Shown here: positions 5,428 through 10,794 of the stretch, one piece after another
Position numbering within the stretch: the first letter of the stretch is position 1
How the letters are laid out: every line of letters begins with the position of its first letter
Assembly: GCA_900768075.1 (NCBI GenBank)
Contig: CAAGBN010000045.1
Span: 1 to 10,794 of the forward strand
Source: Clostridia bacterium
GTDB lineage: Bacteria > Bacillota > Clostridia > Oscillospirales > Acutalibacteraceae
DNA length: 10,794 bases
Reading direction: 5' to 3'
Made by a program: the position numbers and the translations under genes
Notes under the pieces: generated by a model
The model's database searches: none
Seen by the model: only the letters and a program-made list of their open reading frames with translations
What the model was told of the DNA's origin: nothing

Positions 5428-6780
5428 TTATTCGTATATAAACTCTTTAAGGATTTCTTTATTTTTCGCTAAATCCATCTTAAGCACATCACCGCTGTTT
5501 GGCAATCTGACACTCCACCAGGTATCTTCGGCAGGTATCTGCTGCTGAACAATATCATATCTGATATAGCTTAAAAATGCACCAATACCAAGCTCAAGCA
5601 AATCGTTTCTGTCAAGGCTTGTTGAAATATTCGGAAGCACCTGCTTGACAATATCTATCAATTTAAACAGATTAGTCTTTGCTGCCTTGGATATAATAGA
5701 AGTAATAACCTTTCTCTGTCGCTGTGTACGGCCGAAATCACTGTCAACATATCTGATTCTGCAATACCACATAGCGGTTCTGCCGTCAACATTTTTGTTA
5801 GTGCCTGCTTTAAACTTGGGTCTGTTAACCTGCTCACGCATATATTTTGCTTCTTTTTCGGTAACATCCTCAATAGTGATACCGCCCAGAAGATTAACAA
5901 ACTCAATAAAAGCATTGTAATCAAGCATTACATAATCTTCAATATCAACACCGAAATTATATTCTATAGTATCCATAAGAAGCTGAGCACCGCCATAATT
6001 AAAGGCTGCATTGAGCTTTGTGCTGTAACCCTTACCCGGAATATAAACATAGCTGTCTCTCATAAAAGATGTAAGCTTGATTTTTCGGTTAGTCTCATCA
6101 ATCGAAAAAAGTATCATAGAGTCAGAGCGCTGACCTCCGAGGCCCTCTCTTGCATCACTGCCGATAAAGAGAATGTTTCTGACACCCTCATCGCTTAAAA
6201 GCGTGCTGTCCTTAAGATAGATATTCTCCCCTATTGAGTCATCATAGCTCAGACCGCCGAGAGCCGAGTAGCCGTAAAGGAAAACGCCTGCAATAAACAC
6301 TACAAGCACTGCAAAAAGTCCCAGAACGACCTTAGCCTTACCGCCTTTTTTCCTCTTCTGAACGGGTCTTCCCTGAGGAGGTCGCTGTTTAGGTGCAGGT
6401 CTGCTGTAATGCTGTGAGGGTGACTGCATTCTCTGACCCTGAGGTGTACGTGAATTGACTGTACTGTGCTGAGGACTATGAGGTGCACTGCCCTGAGCCA
6501 TACGTCTGCCCTGAGGAGTACGTGCACCGCCTGAAGAATAAATATCCTTTGAGGGTGCAGTTATGTGTCCCGGCTCGGGAATATCCATATCAAAATCCGG
6601 AAGATTCACCTTGAATTTTTTATTGTCTTTCATATTGCTGTTTATATTACTTTCAGAGGTCATTGCCTCATTGTCATCAAAGTCATCATCAGTGAACTTA
6701 TCACTGATATATCTTGCTGAGGGGGATGCTTCACTTTTACGGGTGTTTTTCTTTTTATCAGAAAAATATATATCGTCCAT
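5428..6780 (-). CDS. LytR-CpsA-Psr (LCP) family cell-wall glycopolymer ligase
   Basis: 450 residues from ATG 6780, chosen because GGAGG (plus 6786-6790) lies 5 nt upstream; an ATG at 6792 overlaps that site. Layout: a charged then Pro/Gln/Arg/Ser-rich cytoplasmic region (1-145), one membrane helix (about 150-170), and an extracellular LCP domain (about 195-360). LCP signatures seen are NILFIGSDAR, RSDSMILFSID, SFMRDSYVYIP with KLNAAFNYGG, FVNLLGGITIEDV, and CRIRYVDSDFGRTQRQRKV with its conserved arginines. The usual SxPRD is SFMRD, with Met for Pro. LCP enzymes transfer polymers such as wall teichoic acid or capsule from undecaprenyl pyrophosphate to peptidoglycan. The acceptor polymer here is unknown. 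The N-terminal region carries near-repeats RTPQGRRM, RTPQGQRM and RPPQGRPV. It is a single-gene unit with its own promoter and terminator. Family call is sure; the specific polymer is not. Confidence 0.93.
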   Translation of the reverse strand: MDDIYFSDKKKNTRKSEASPSARYISDKFTDDDFDDNEAMTSESNINSNMKDNKKFKVNLPDFDMDIPEPGHITAPSKDIYSSGGARTPQGRRMAQGSAPHSPQHSTVNSRTPQGQRMQSPSQHYSRPAPKQRPPQGRPVQKRKKGGKAKVVLGLFAVLVVFIAGVFLYGYSALGGLSYDDSIGENIYLKDSTLLSDEGVRNILFIGSDAREGLGGQRSDSMILFSIDETNRKIKLTSFMRDSYVYIPGKGYSTKLNAAFNYGGAQLLMDTIEYNFGVDIEDYVMLDYNAFIEFVNLLGGITIEDVTEKEAKYMREQVNRPKFKAGTNKNVDGRTAMWYCRIRYVDSDFGRTQRQRKVITSIISKAAKTNLFKLIDIVKQVLPNISTSLDRNDLLELGIGAFLSYIRYDIVQQQIPAEDTWWSVRLPNSGDVLKMDLAKNKEILKEFIYE

Positions 6781-6807
6781 AATATCCTCCATTAATATTC
6801 TTTTATC

Positions 6808-6836
6808 ATTTTAACTCAAAGTCACAAAAATGGCAA
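6808..6836 (-). promoter_or_regulatory. Promoter of the LCP gene
   Basis: On the minus strand TTGCCA (plus 6831-6836) and TAAAAT (plus 6808-6813) are 17 nt apart, each 5/6 to consensus. Predicted start of transcription is near 6800, giving a leader of about 20 nt before ATG 6780. Confidence 0.75.
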
Positions 6837-6886
6837 GTGTTTTTTTATTTCTTCACGGTTTCTTAAGGAAATTTCAGCAAGTTTTT

Positions 6887-6985
6887 GGTGGGTTGCGGCG
6901 GCTCCATAACCGAAGCACGAGTGCTTCGGTTCAGCGGTGCAACCGCTGTAAATCGCTTCGCGATTTAATGGAGCCGCCTCCCACC
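6887..6985. repeat. 99-nt four-way-junction element: outer stem plus three hairpins
   Basis: GGTGGG (6887-6892) pairs with CCCACC (6980-6985), then GGCGGCTCCAT (6897-6907) with ATGGAGCCGCC (6968-6978). Inside are three hairpins placed end to end. AACCGAAGCAC/GTGCTTCGGTT spans 6908-6931, CAGCGGT-GCA-ACCGCTG spans 6932-6948, and TAAATCGC-TTC-GCGATTTA spans 6949-6967. All arms are exact complements and no base is unpaired at the junction. It lies between the divergent LCP and rnpB promoters and codes for no protein. It may be a dispersed intergenic repeat (REP- or MITE-like) or a structured RNA. Only one copy is in this window, so the repeat label is inference. Confidence 0.75.
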
Positions 6986-6996
6986 TCTTGCACCCA

Positions 6997-7024
6997 TTGA
7001 CAAAAAGAGGATTTTGAGTAAAAT
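6997..7024 (+). promoter_or_regulatory. Promoter of rnpB
   Basis: TTGACA (6997-7002, perfect) and TAAAAT (7019-7024, 5/6) are 16 nt apart, predicting a start near 7031, exactly at the RNase P RNA 5' end. A perfect TATAAT at 7024-7029 is 21 nt from the -35, too far to be its partner. Confidence 0.7.
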
Positions 7025-7030
7025 ATAATC

Positions 7031-7375
7031 TTGTGAGTACACTGGGCAGTTGCGGGCTCCATTGGAGCGTGAGGAAAGTCCGGGCTTCACACAGCAGGGT
7101 AACGGCTAACAGCCGCCGAGGGCGACCTTAGGGAAAGTGCAACAGAAATAAACCGCCTGTGCTTTTGCATATGGCAAGGATGGAAAGGCGAGGTAAGAGC
7201 TCACCGGCATAAAGGAGACTTTATGGCCATGTAAACCCTACCCGAAGCAACACCGACAGGATATGATACGTCAGCTGGACGAAAACCGAAAGGTGGCTTG
7301 AACTGCGGAGCAATCCGCCGTCTGGATAGATGACTGCCTTAAAAGACAGAACCCGGCTTACAGGTGTACTCACTT
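7031..7375 (+). ncRNA. rnpB: RNase P RNA, bacterial type A
   Basis: The catalytic RNA of RNase P, which cuts the 5' leader from pre-tRNAs together with the RnpA protein. P1 is a perfect 10-bp helix GTGAGTACAC (7033-7042) with GTGTACTCAC (7364-7373). Conserved P4-core sequences are GAGGAAAGTCCGGGCT (from 7071), GTGCAACAGAAATAAACCGCC (from 7138) and ACAGAACCCGGCTTACAG (from 7346). The ancestral type A arrangement, not the Bacillus type B one, fits Clostridia. Length of about 345 nt is normal. P1 is followed by TTTTT at 7374-7378, and a proper terminator lies at 7446-7478. Ends are set from P1 and may be off by a few bases. Confidence 0.96.
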
Positions 7376-7445
7376 TTTAAATGCAGAATAGCGCTAGGTG
7401 CTCTGCCGTAATGGTAATATACTTTCCGCACCAACTAAAAAAATG

Positions 7446-7478
7446 AAAGTAGCAGAACAAAATCTGCTACTTTTTTTA
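7446..7478. terminator. Bidirectional terminator between rnpB and the methyltransferase gene
   Basis: AAAGTAGCAGA (7446-7456) and TCTGCTACTTT (7463-7473) are exact complements with an ACAAAA loop, followed by more T residues to the right. On the minus strand the stem is followed by CATTTTTTTAG. It can end both rightward rnpB transcripts and the leftward three-gene operon. Confidence 0.9.
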
Positions 7479-7484
7479 TTTCAA

Positions 7485-8156
7485 TTACCATATAAAGGGT
7501 ATAAGTCTGTACTTAACCTTTTGCTTGTATTCTTTATAGCCCTTGAGCTCTTTTTCAAGAAATTCTTCCTCAGCCTTTAATCTTTTGACTATTATAAACG
7601 GATAAGCGAGGAAAATTATAAAGGCATAAACTGAGCCGAGTACTAAGGGCATAGCTAAAAATAACAGCAGAGTCGCGCTGTACATAGGGTGTCTGACAAT
7701 GCCGTAAAGTCCCGTATCGATAACCGTCTGATTCTCCTGCACCTCAATGGTACGTGAAAGGTATGTATTTTCTCTCAAGACCTCAGCATAAAGAGCATAG
7801 GCTACAAGAAAGACAACAGTTGCAGCTATAATCACACTCTTTGGCAAAGAGCACCAATCGAAACGGTAATCAAGACCTGCAACTATAAAACCTGCAAGAA
7901 ACATAAGTCCGCTGAGCTTGACTACAAGACTCTGCTCAGCCTGCTTTTCTTTAGCATCAAGGCGTGACTCTAAAAGCCCCGGATTTTTTATCATCATCAC
8001 AATGCCTGCAATAAACATCGGCAGAAACAGCACTATCATAAACACCTGACCGCCAAAAAAGTCTAGTGTGCCTGCAGGCAGAAATACCAAAAGGCCTACA
8101 AGTATAAAGCCGGCAAAAAATTTAATCAAAGCCTGAACAAACAGCTTTTTATTCAT
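7485..8156 (-). CDS. Isoprenylcysteine carboxyl methyltransferase-like membrane methyltransferase
   Basis: 223 residues from ATG 8156, preceded by AGAGAGG at 7 nt. It is an integral membrane protein with hydrophobic segments near 9-29, 36-56, 78-98, 107-127 and a long hydrophobic hairpin 160-190. The S-adenosylmethionine-binding signature GLYGIVRHPMYSA (149-161, with Arg155, His156, Pro157) is present. So is the C-terminal EEEFLEKEL...YKEY...RLIP block (about 196-220). Both are typical of the ICMT/PEMT family (isoprenylcysteine carboxyl or phospholipid methyltransferases). Bacterial members methylate lipids or small hydrophobic substrates, usually unidentified. It is the last gene of a three-gene leftward unit, starting 12 nt after the HAD gene stop and ending at the shared terminator. 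Family is clear; substrate is unknown. Confidence 0.87.
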   Translation of the reverse strand: MNKKLFVQALIKFFAGFILVGLLVFLPAGTLDFFGGQVFMIVLFLPMFIAGIVMMIKNPGLLESRLDAKEKQAEQSLVVKLSGLMFLAGFIVAGLDYRFDWCSLPKSVIIAATVVFLVAYALYAEVLRENTYLSRTIEVQENQTVIDTGLYGIVRHPMYSATLLLFLAMPLVLGSVYAFIIFLAYPFIIVKRLKAEEEFLEKELKGYKEYKQKVKYRLIPFIW

Positions 8157-8168
8157 AATAATCCTCTC

Positions 8169-8726
8169 TTACTGAATTACTGCAAGGTCTTCTACACCCT
8201 TATAAAGAATAGGTGTGATACCGATTGACGGCAAGGGCTCAAGATTTGCTGCATTGTCATCAACCATATAGATTTTATCGTATTTCTTATCAAAAAGCGA
8301 TACACAGTATTTATAAATCGCAATATCAGGCTTTGCCATTTTTACGTTGCAGGATATTACTGTTTTATCGAATAAATCCCAAAGTGCATATTTATCGAGA
8401 ATGCCCTCAACAACACCTAAGGGAGCATTTGACAAAAGTGCAATATCAGCTTTTTCTCTGAGCTTTCTTATTTCGGGCACAATCTCTTCTCTGAGTGAGA
8501 ACATCGCTTCCCATTCGGGTAACATCTCCTCTTTAGTCATACCGAGTACCTTTGCCATATTTGTCATTAGCTCATCATAGGTAATAAGACCCATATCAGC
8601 AGGTACGAAAAGCTCTTCTTTTATAACTGAAGCTTTATCTTCAGGCAGATGCTTTTTAAGGAAAATCGGTGCTACCTCATTCATAATGACACCGAAGCAA
8701 TCGAAAATTACAAGTGTATCTGACAT
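8169..8726 (-). CDS. HAD-superfamily (subfamily IA-like) hydrolase
   Basis: 185 residues from ATG 8726. AGGTGA (plus 8731-8736) lies 4 nt upstream and abuts the preceding gene's stop; a longer frame reaching 8777 runs into that gene and is rejected. Motif I is VIFDCFGVIMN, with nucleophile Asp9 but Phe11 where phosphatases usually have the second Asp. Motif II is LLSNA (Ser99), the motif III lysine is in MAKPDIAIY (Lys132), and motif IV is VDDNAANLEP (Asp156, Asp157). The helical cap is inserted at about 15-80 (C1 type). Phosphatase or related hydrolase activity in the cytoplasm is expected. The Phe at position +2 recalls dehalogenase-type members (DxYGT), so phosphatase activity is less certain. 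It is the middle gene of the operon with the metallophosphoesterase and ICMT-like gene. Substrate not predictable. Confidence 0.85.
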   Translation of the reverse strand: MSDTLVIFDCFGVIMNEVAPIFLKKHLPEDKASVIKEELFVPADMGLITYDELMTNMAKVLGMTKEEMLPEWEAMFSLREEIVPEIRKLREKADIALLSNAPLGVVEGILDKYALWDLFDKTVISCNVKMAKPDIAIYKYCVSLFDKKYDKIYMVDDNAANLEPLPSIGITPILYKGVEDLAVIQ

Positions 8727-8736
8727 AATCTCACCT

Positions 8737-9723
8737 TTATTTTTCAAATTTGATATTGATATCGTAGCTCTTGTCACCTGTGGTTTCAGCTACCCAGGTA
8801 CCCTTAGCAAAGTCACGGGCTCTGAAAATAACTCTCTTTTCATAGATTTCCATAATGTAACCTGTACCTGCATCGTTATAGGTACCGTCTTTATTTTCAA
8901 TAGCCATTGAGGGTATGTTTATGCAGTGAATACCGTCAACATTGTTGTAGCTGTCAGGGCCGAAGCCTGAATGAAGGTGACCTGAGATAAAAAATACATT
9001 CTTATATTTTGAAAGAATCTTCTTTATTGCTATACTCTGCTCACCCACGTGACCGCCTGCCTTGGTGATACTACCGAAAGCATTTTTCTCGTTATGGGTA
9101 TCCTTAAGAGGCTGATGACAGATAACAAAGGTAGGCTTACCCTTTTCTGCTTCCACCTCGTCGTCGAGCCATTCAAGCTGTTCATCACTGATATAAGCCT
9201 GTTCCATTTCAGTTCTGTCAGAACCGAGAACAATAACCTTATAGCCTTTGACTCTCTGAGAATAGTGATAGCAATCCATAGCGCTATCATTGTTAAGGGT
9301 ATTAGCAAGCTCCGAAAAAGCTTTAAGACTCTGATCGTAATTTCTCAGTCTGATGTCATGGTTACCTGACGCAAGAATGTATCTTGTATCGATGCCTGCT
9401 AAACCGTTATATACTAATTCATAATCCACAGCAAATGCATTTTCTGTAATGTCACCTGCACCGATAAGAGCATCTATATCGCACTGTGCATTATGTAAAT
9501 CTTCACAAGCCGCCATAAACACGGGATATCTTTCAAACATATAATTTGAAACCTGAGGGTCTGCAATAAGAGCCATAACCGTATGTTCTTTACGGGGGTA
9601 TCTGACATCGATGGGAGTATCAGTTGACGGGTGAATATCTCCGCTTCCAAAGGTCATCACAAGGGATAAAACTGCAATAAAAAACTTATATAAAATTTTC
9701 TGAAAACTATAGTGTAATAACAT
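8737..9723 (-). CDS. Exported calcineurin-like metallophosphoesterase
   Basis: 328 residues from ATG 9723, preceded by GGAGG at 9 nt. The N-terminus is a signal peptide or anchor: MLLHYSFQKILYK then hydrophobic FFIAVLSLVMTF and small residues GSGD, with no lipobox cysteine. Metal-binding motifs of the family follow in order: ADPQ (Asp55, Gln57), GAGDITEN (Asp91), ASGNHD (Asn121, His122), ICHQP (His203) and ISGHLHSG (His249, His251). Gln replaces the usual His of DxH, as in the DPQ subgroup that includes CPPED1-like proteins. It should therefore still form the two-metal centre. The likely job is hydrolysis of phosphoesters outside the membrane; the substrate is unknown. It is the first gene of the operon, with a promoter at 9768-9796. 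The next gene starts 10 nt after its stop. Confidence 0.9.
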   Translation of the reverse strand: MLLHYSFQKILYKFFIAVLSLVMTFGSGDIHPSTDTPIDVRYPRKEHTVMALIADPQVSNYMFERYPVFMAACEDLHNAQCDIDALIGAGDITENAFAVDYELVYNGLAGIDTRYILASGNHDIRLRNYDQSLKAFSELANTLNNDSAMDCYHYSQRVKGYKVIVLGSDRTEMEQAYISDEQLEWLDDEVEAEKGKPTFVICHQPLKDTHNEKNAFGSITKAGGHVGEQSIAIKKILSKYKNVFFISGHLHSGFGPDSYNNVDGIHCINIPSMAIENKDGTYNDAGTGYIMEIYEKRVIFRARDFAKGTWVAETTGDKSYDINIKFEK

Positions 9724-9767
9724 TTCAATTAACCTCCGTTGAATTAAACATTAACTCTTACTGATTG

Positions 9768-9796
9768 AGTTTAACAAATCACCGAAAGATTGTCAA
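9768..9796 (-). promoter_or_regulatory. Promoter of the metallophosphoesterase operon
   Basis: On the minus strand TTGACA (plus 9791-9796, perfect) and TAAACT (plus 9768-9773, 4/6, preceded by TG one base before) are 17 nt apart. It would give a leader of about 37 nt before ATG 9723. It is divergent from the ireB promoter in the 237-bp gap; I see no further operator-like palindrome there. Confidence 0.72.
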
Positions 9797-9888
9797 TTCA
9801 TTATCTGTAAATAAATGGTAAATGACTTTTTTTACTTACAAAGGCGAATAAAGTCGAAAAAAACTTTATAAAAAATTGTAAAATACCA

Positions 9889-9917
9889 TTGTTTTATTAT
9901 TTGAAATGATATATAAT
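9889..9917 (+). promoter_or_regulatory. Promoter of ireB and the following gene
   Basis: TTGTTT (9889-9894, 3/6) and TATAAT (9912-9917, perfect) are 17 nt apart, predicting a start near 9924 and a leader of about 37 nt before ATG 9961. Confidence 0.6.
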
Positions 9918-9960
9918 AGATTTGTATTTTAATTTATTCCTGATAGGAGGGTCGAAAAAG

Positions 9961-10209
9961 ATGATCGACGAAACCATTAAATTCAAGCTTCAGGACAGCT
10001 CACCCGAAGAAATGAAAGAAATTATGAAGCAGGTTTATGCTGCTCTCAAGGAAAAGGGCTATAATCCCATCAATCAGATAGTCGGCTACATTCTTTCTGA
10101 AGACCCGACTTATATCACAACTCACAACAATGCCCGCAGTCTTATCAGAAAGGTTGACAGAGACGAACTGTTACAACAGCTTGTTAAAGACTATCTTAAT
10201 GAGGGCTGA
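9961..10209 (+). CDS. ireB: IreB/ReoM family regulatory phosphoprotein (UPF0297)
   Basis: 82 residues from ATG 9961, which sits 9 nt after AGGAGGG (9945-9951); an upstream ATG at 9922 lies at the predicted transcription start and is rejected. The family core MKQVYAALKEKGYNPINQIVGYIL followed by EDPTYITTHNNARSLIRKVDRDELL is unmistakable (only short parts quoted matter: GYNPINQIVGY and HNNAR). Known members are E. faecalis IreB and Listeria ReoM, small cytoplasmic substrates of the PASTA kinase IreK/PrkA. ReoM controls ClpCP degradation of MurA and so peptidoglycan synthesis. Thr5 in DETIKF aligns with the phosphorylated threonine near the N-terminus of those proteins. Its normal neighbours alaS and ruvX are not seen here: upstream is the divergent phosphoesterase operon and downstream an unknown gene. 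Kinase control is inferred from the family. Confidence 0.94.
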   Translation: MIDETIKFKLQDSSPEEMKEIMKQVYAALKEKGYNPINQIVGYILSEDPTYITTHNNARSLIRKVDRDELLQQLVKDYLNEG

Positions 10210-10229
10210 TCAAATTTAGGAGGTACACT

Positions 10230-10523
10230 ATGGCAGGCAAGAAGAAAAGTGAATTTTTAACATACAAGGATAAGCCTCTTGTAAGAAACGGCAAAACTCT
10301 TTACTACGGCAATATGAGCGACAAGTTCGTTGTTATGTTCCAGATTCTTTCAACAAAGGAAGTTGACGGTTTAGAGGTTGCAGACAGAGTTTCTGTTCAG
10401 CTTATCAACACAGACCCCGATGTTCGTCCCCACGACAGAATCGCACAGAAGACTGAGAAGAAAGGTCTCTATGCAGCAATGGATATCGGCAAGATCTGGC
10501 TTGAAAGAGCACTTGCAGAGTAA
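10230..10523 (+). CDS. Conserved-looking 97-residue protein of unknown function
   Basis: ATG 10230 has an ideal AGGAGG site (10218-10223) at 6 nt, and the gene starts 20 nt after ireB, so the two are probably co-transcribed. I do not recognise a named family. The protein is soluble, basic at the start (MAGKKKSEF), and has a compact beta-rich look. It contains FLTYKDKPLVRNGKTLYYG, KFVVMFQILSTKEV and ADRVSVQLINTD strands, then a helix DIGKIWLERALAE. There are no cysteines, no membrane segment and no signal peptide. The strong ribosome binding site, operon position and codon use like ireB argue for a real gene. Position beside ireB makes a link to that pathway possible, but this is only context. 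Confidence 0.85.
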   Translation: MAGKKKSEFLTYKDKPLVRNGKTLYYGNMSDKFVVMFQILSTKEVDGLEVADRVSVQLINTDPDVRPHDRIAQKTEKKGLYAAMDIGKIWLERALAE

Positions 10524-10530
10524 GATAACA

Positions 10531-10666
10531 GCACCGTAACGTGCATAATATTCACAAACAAGCGACATGGCATCAAAACCTTGTCGCTTAAAAATTATGC
10601 ACTTGCCATTTTTTCTCCCTCGGAGTACAACAGTACGCCTTCGGTCGAAGAAAATGACATACGGCA
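10531..10666. repeat. Second multi-hairpin intergenic structure before tRNA-Arg
   Basis: GTGCATAAT (10541-10549) pairs with ATTATGCAC (10594-10602), enclosing AAGCGACA/TGTCGCTT (10560-10567 with 10582-10589). Next, TGCCATTTT (10604-10612) pairs with AAAATGACA (10651-10659) with one mismatch. It encloses three short hairpins: CTCC-CTC-GGAG, GTAC-AACA-GTAC and CTTC-GGTC-GAAG. Outer GCACCGTA/TACGGCAC pairs imperfectly. No clean U-tract follows, so it is not a simple terminator. Function unknown; it may be a dispersed repeat or an RNA element. Confidence 0.6.
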
Positions 10667-10699
10667 CTGTTCTCTACATCCCTGAATTTTAAACTATAA

Positions 10700-10776
10700 C
10701 CGCTCGTGGCGCAGCTGGATAACGCAGCAGATTCCGATTCTGAAGAACGGGGGTTCGAATCCCTTCGAGCGGGCCA
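10700..10776 (+). tRNA. tRNA-Arg(CCG)
   Basis: 77 nt. Acceptor CCGCTCG pairs with CGAGCGG, discriminator G, encoded CCA at 10774-10776. The anticodon stem CAGA/TCTG holds TTCCGAT, so the anticodon is CCG (reads CGG). The T loop is TTCGAAT, with two G-U pairs in the T stem. No good promoter directly upstream; it may be read from the ireB unit or from a weak TTGCCA-17-TACAAC at 10603-10631. Confidence 0.94.
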
Positions 10777-10794
10777 AAAAAATAATAACGGTAC

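Noticed and set aside
6887..6985. Reading the four-way-junction element as a tRNA-like gene or riboswitch
   Set aside because: No T-loop, anticodon loop or CCA, it is not in the 5' leader of either neighbouring gene's predicted transcript, and it matches no riboswitch core I know.
7024..7029. Perfect TATAAT as the rnpB -10 box
   Set aside because: It is 21 nt from the TTGACA and would place transcription start inside P1; TAAAAT at 7019-7024 gives 16-nt spacing and a start at the RNA 5' end.
8727..8777. N-terminal extension of the HAD protein to 8777
   Set aside because: It would overlap the phosphoesterase gene end; ATG 8726 has a fitting AGGTGA site and gives the normal HAD start just before motif I.
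10371..10667. 98-codon leftward open frame over the 10531-10666 structure and antisense to the 97-residue gene
   Set aside because: No ribosome binding site, composition follows the hairpin sequence, and it overlaps a well-supported gene on the other strand.
1..10794. CRISPR array, insertion sequence or replication origin
   Set aside because: No regularly spaced repeats, no transposase and no DnaA-box cluster were seen in the window.

Overview
The window looks like a chromosomal segment of a low- to moderate-GC gut Clostridium relative, most likely an Oscillospiraceae member close to Ruminococcus or [Eubacterium] siraeum. This rests on gene content and style (type A RNase P RNA, IreB/ReoM-family protein, LCP protein, strong GGAGG ribosome binding sites, TTGACA/TATAAT promoters). 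Genus-level placement is inference. The left 2 kb is the end of an integrated mobile element and the rest is host chromosome.

Element end (1 to about 2034): the C-terminal part of a ParB-like protein, a small excisionase-type helix-turn-helix protein and a tyrosine recombinase are all read rightward. They point at the 3' end of an intact tRNA-Leu(TAA) gene read leftward. Between the integrase and the tRNA lie a perfect 11-bp tandem repeat with an inverted third copy, and a 10-bp direct repeat. These are the expected kinds of sites for an integrase-bound attachment region. The integrase has no canonical start codon behind its ribosome binding site; an ATA sits where the ATG should be.

Leftward block 2210-6780: an LCP (LytR-CpsA-Psr) cell-wall ligase with its own promoter and terminator is followed by a two-gene unit. 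That unit is a long-chain-type acyl-CoA synthetase, then a condensation-domain/WS-DGAT-like acyltransferase. The natural reading is that the synthetase activates a fatty acid and the acyltransferase moves it onto an unknown acceptor.

Intergenic 6781-7030 and rnpB: between the divergent LCP and rnpB promoters lies a 99-nt sequence that folds on paper into a four-way junction. It has an outer stem and three consecutive hairpins with no unpaired base at the junction. rnpB (type A RNase P RNA) follows rightward and converges on a bidirectional terminator.

Leftward operon 7485-9723: an exported metallophosphoesterase (DPQ-type), a HAD-like hydrolase with Phe at the usual second-Asp position, and an ICMT-like membrane methyltransferase, with gaps of 10 and 12 nt. 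It has a good promoter and one terminator.

Right end 9889-10794: a promoter drives ireB and a 97-codon gene of unknown function. A second multi-hairpin intergenic structure and tRNA-Arg(CCG) follow. The ireB-unknown gene pairing may connect to cell-wall control, as might the LCP gene, but nothing in the window proves that.
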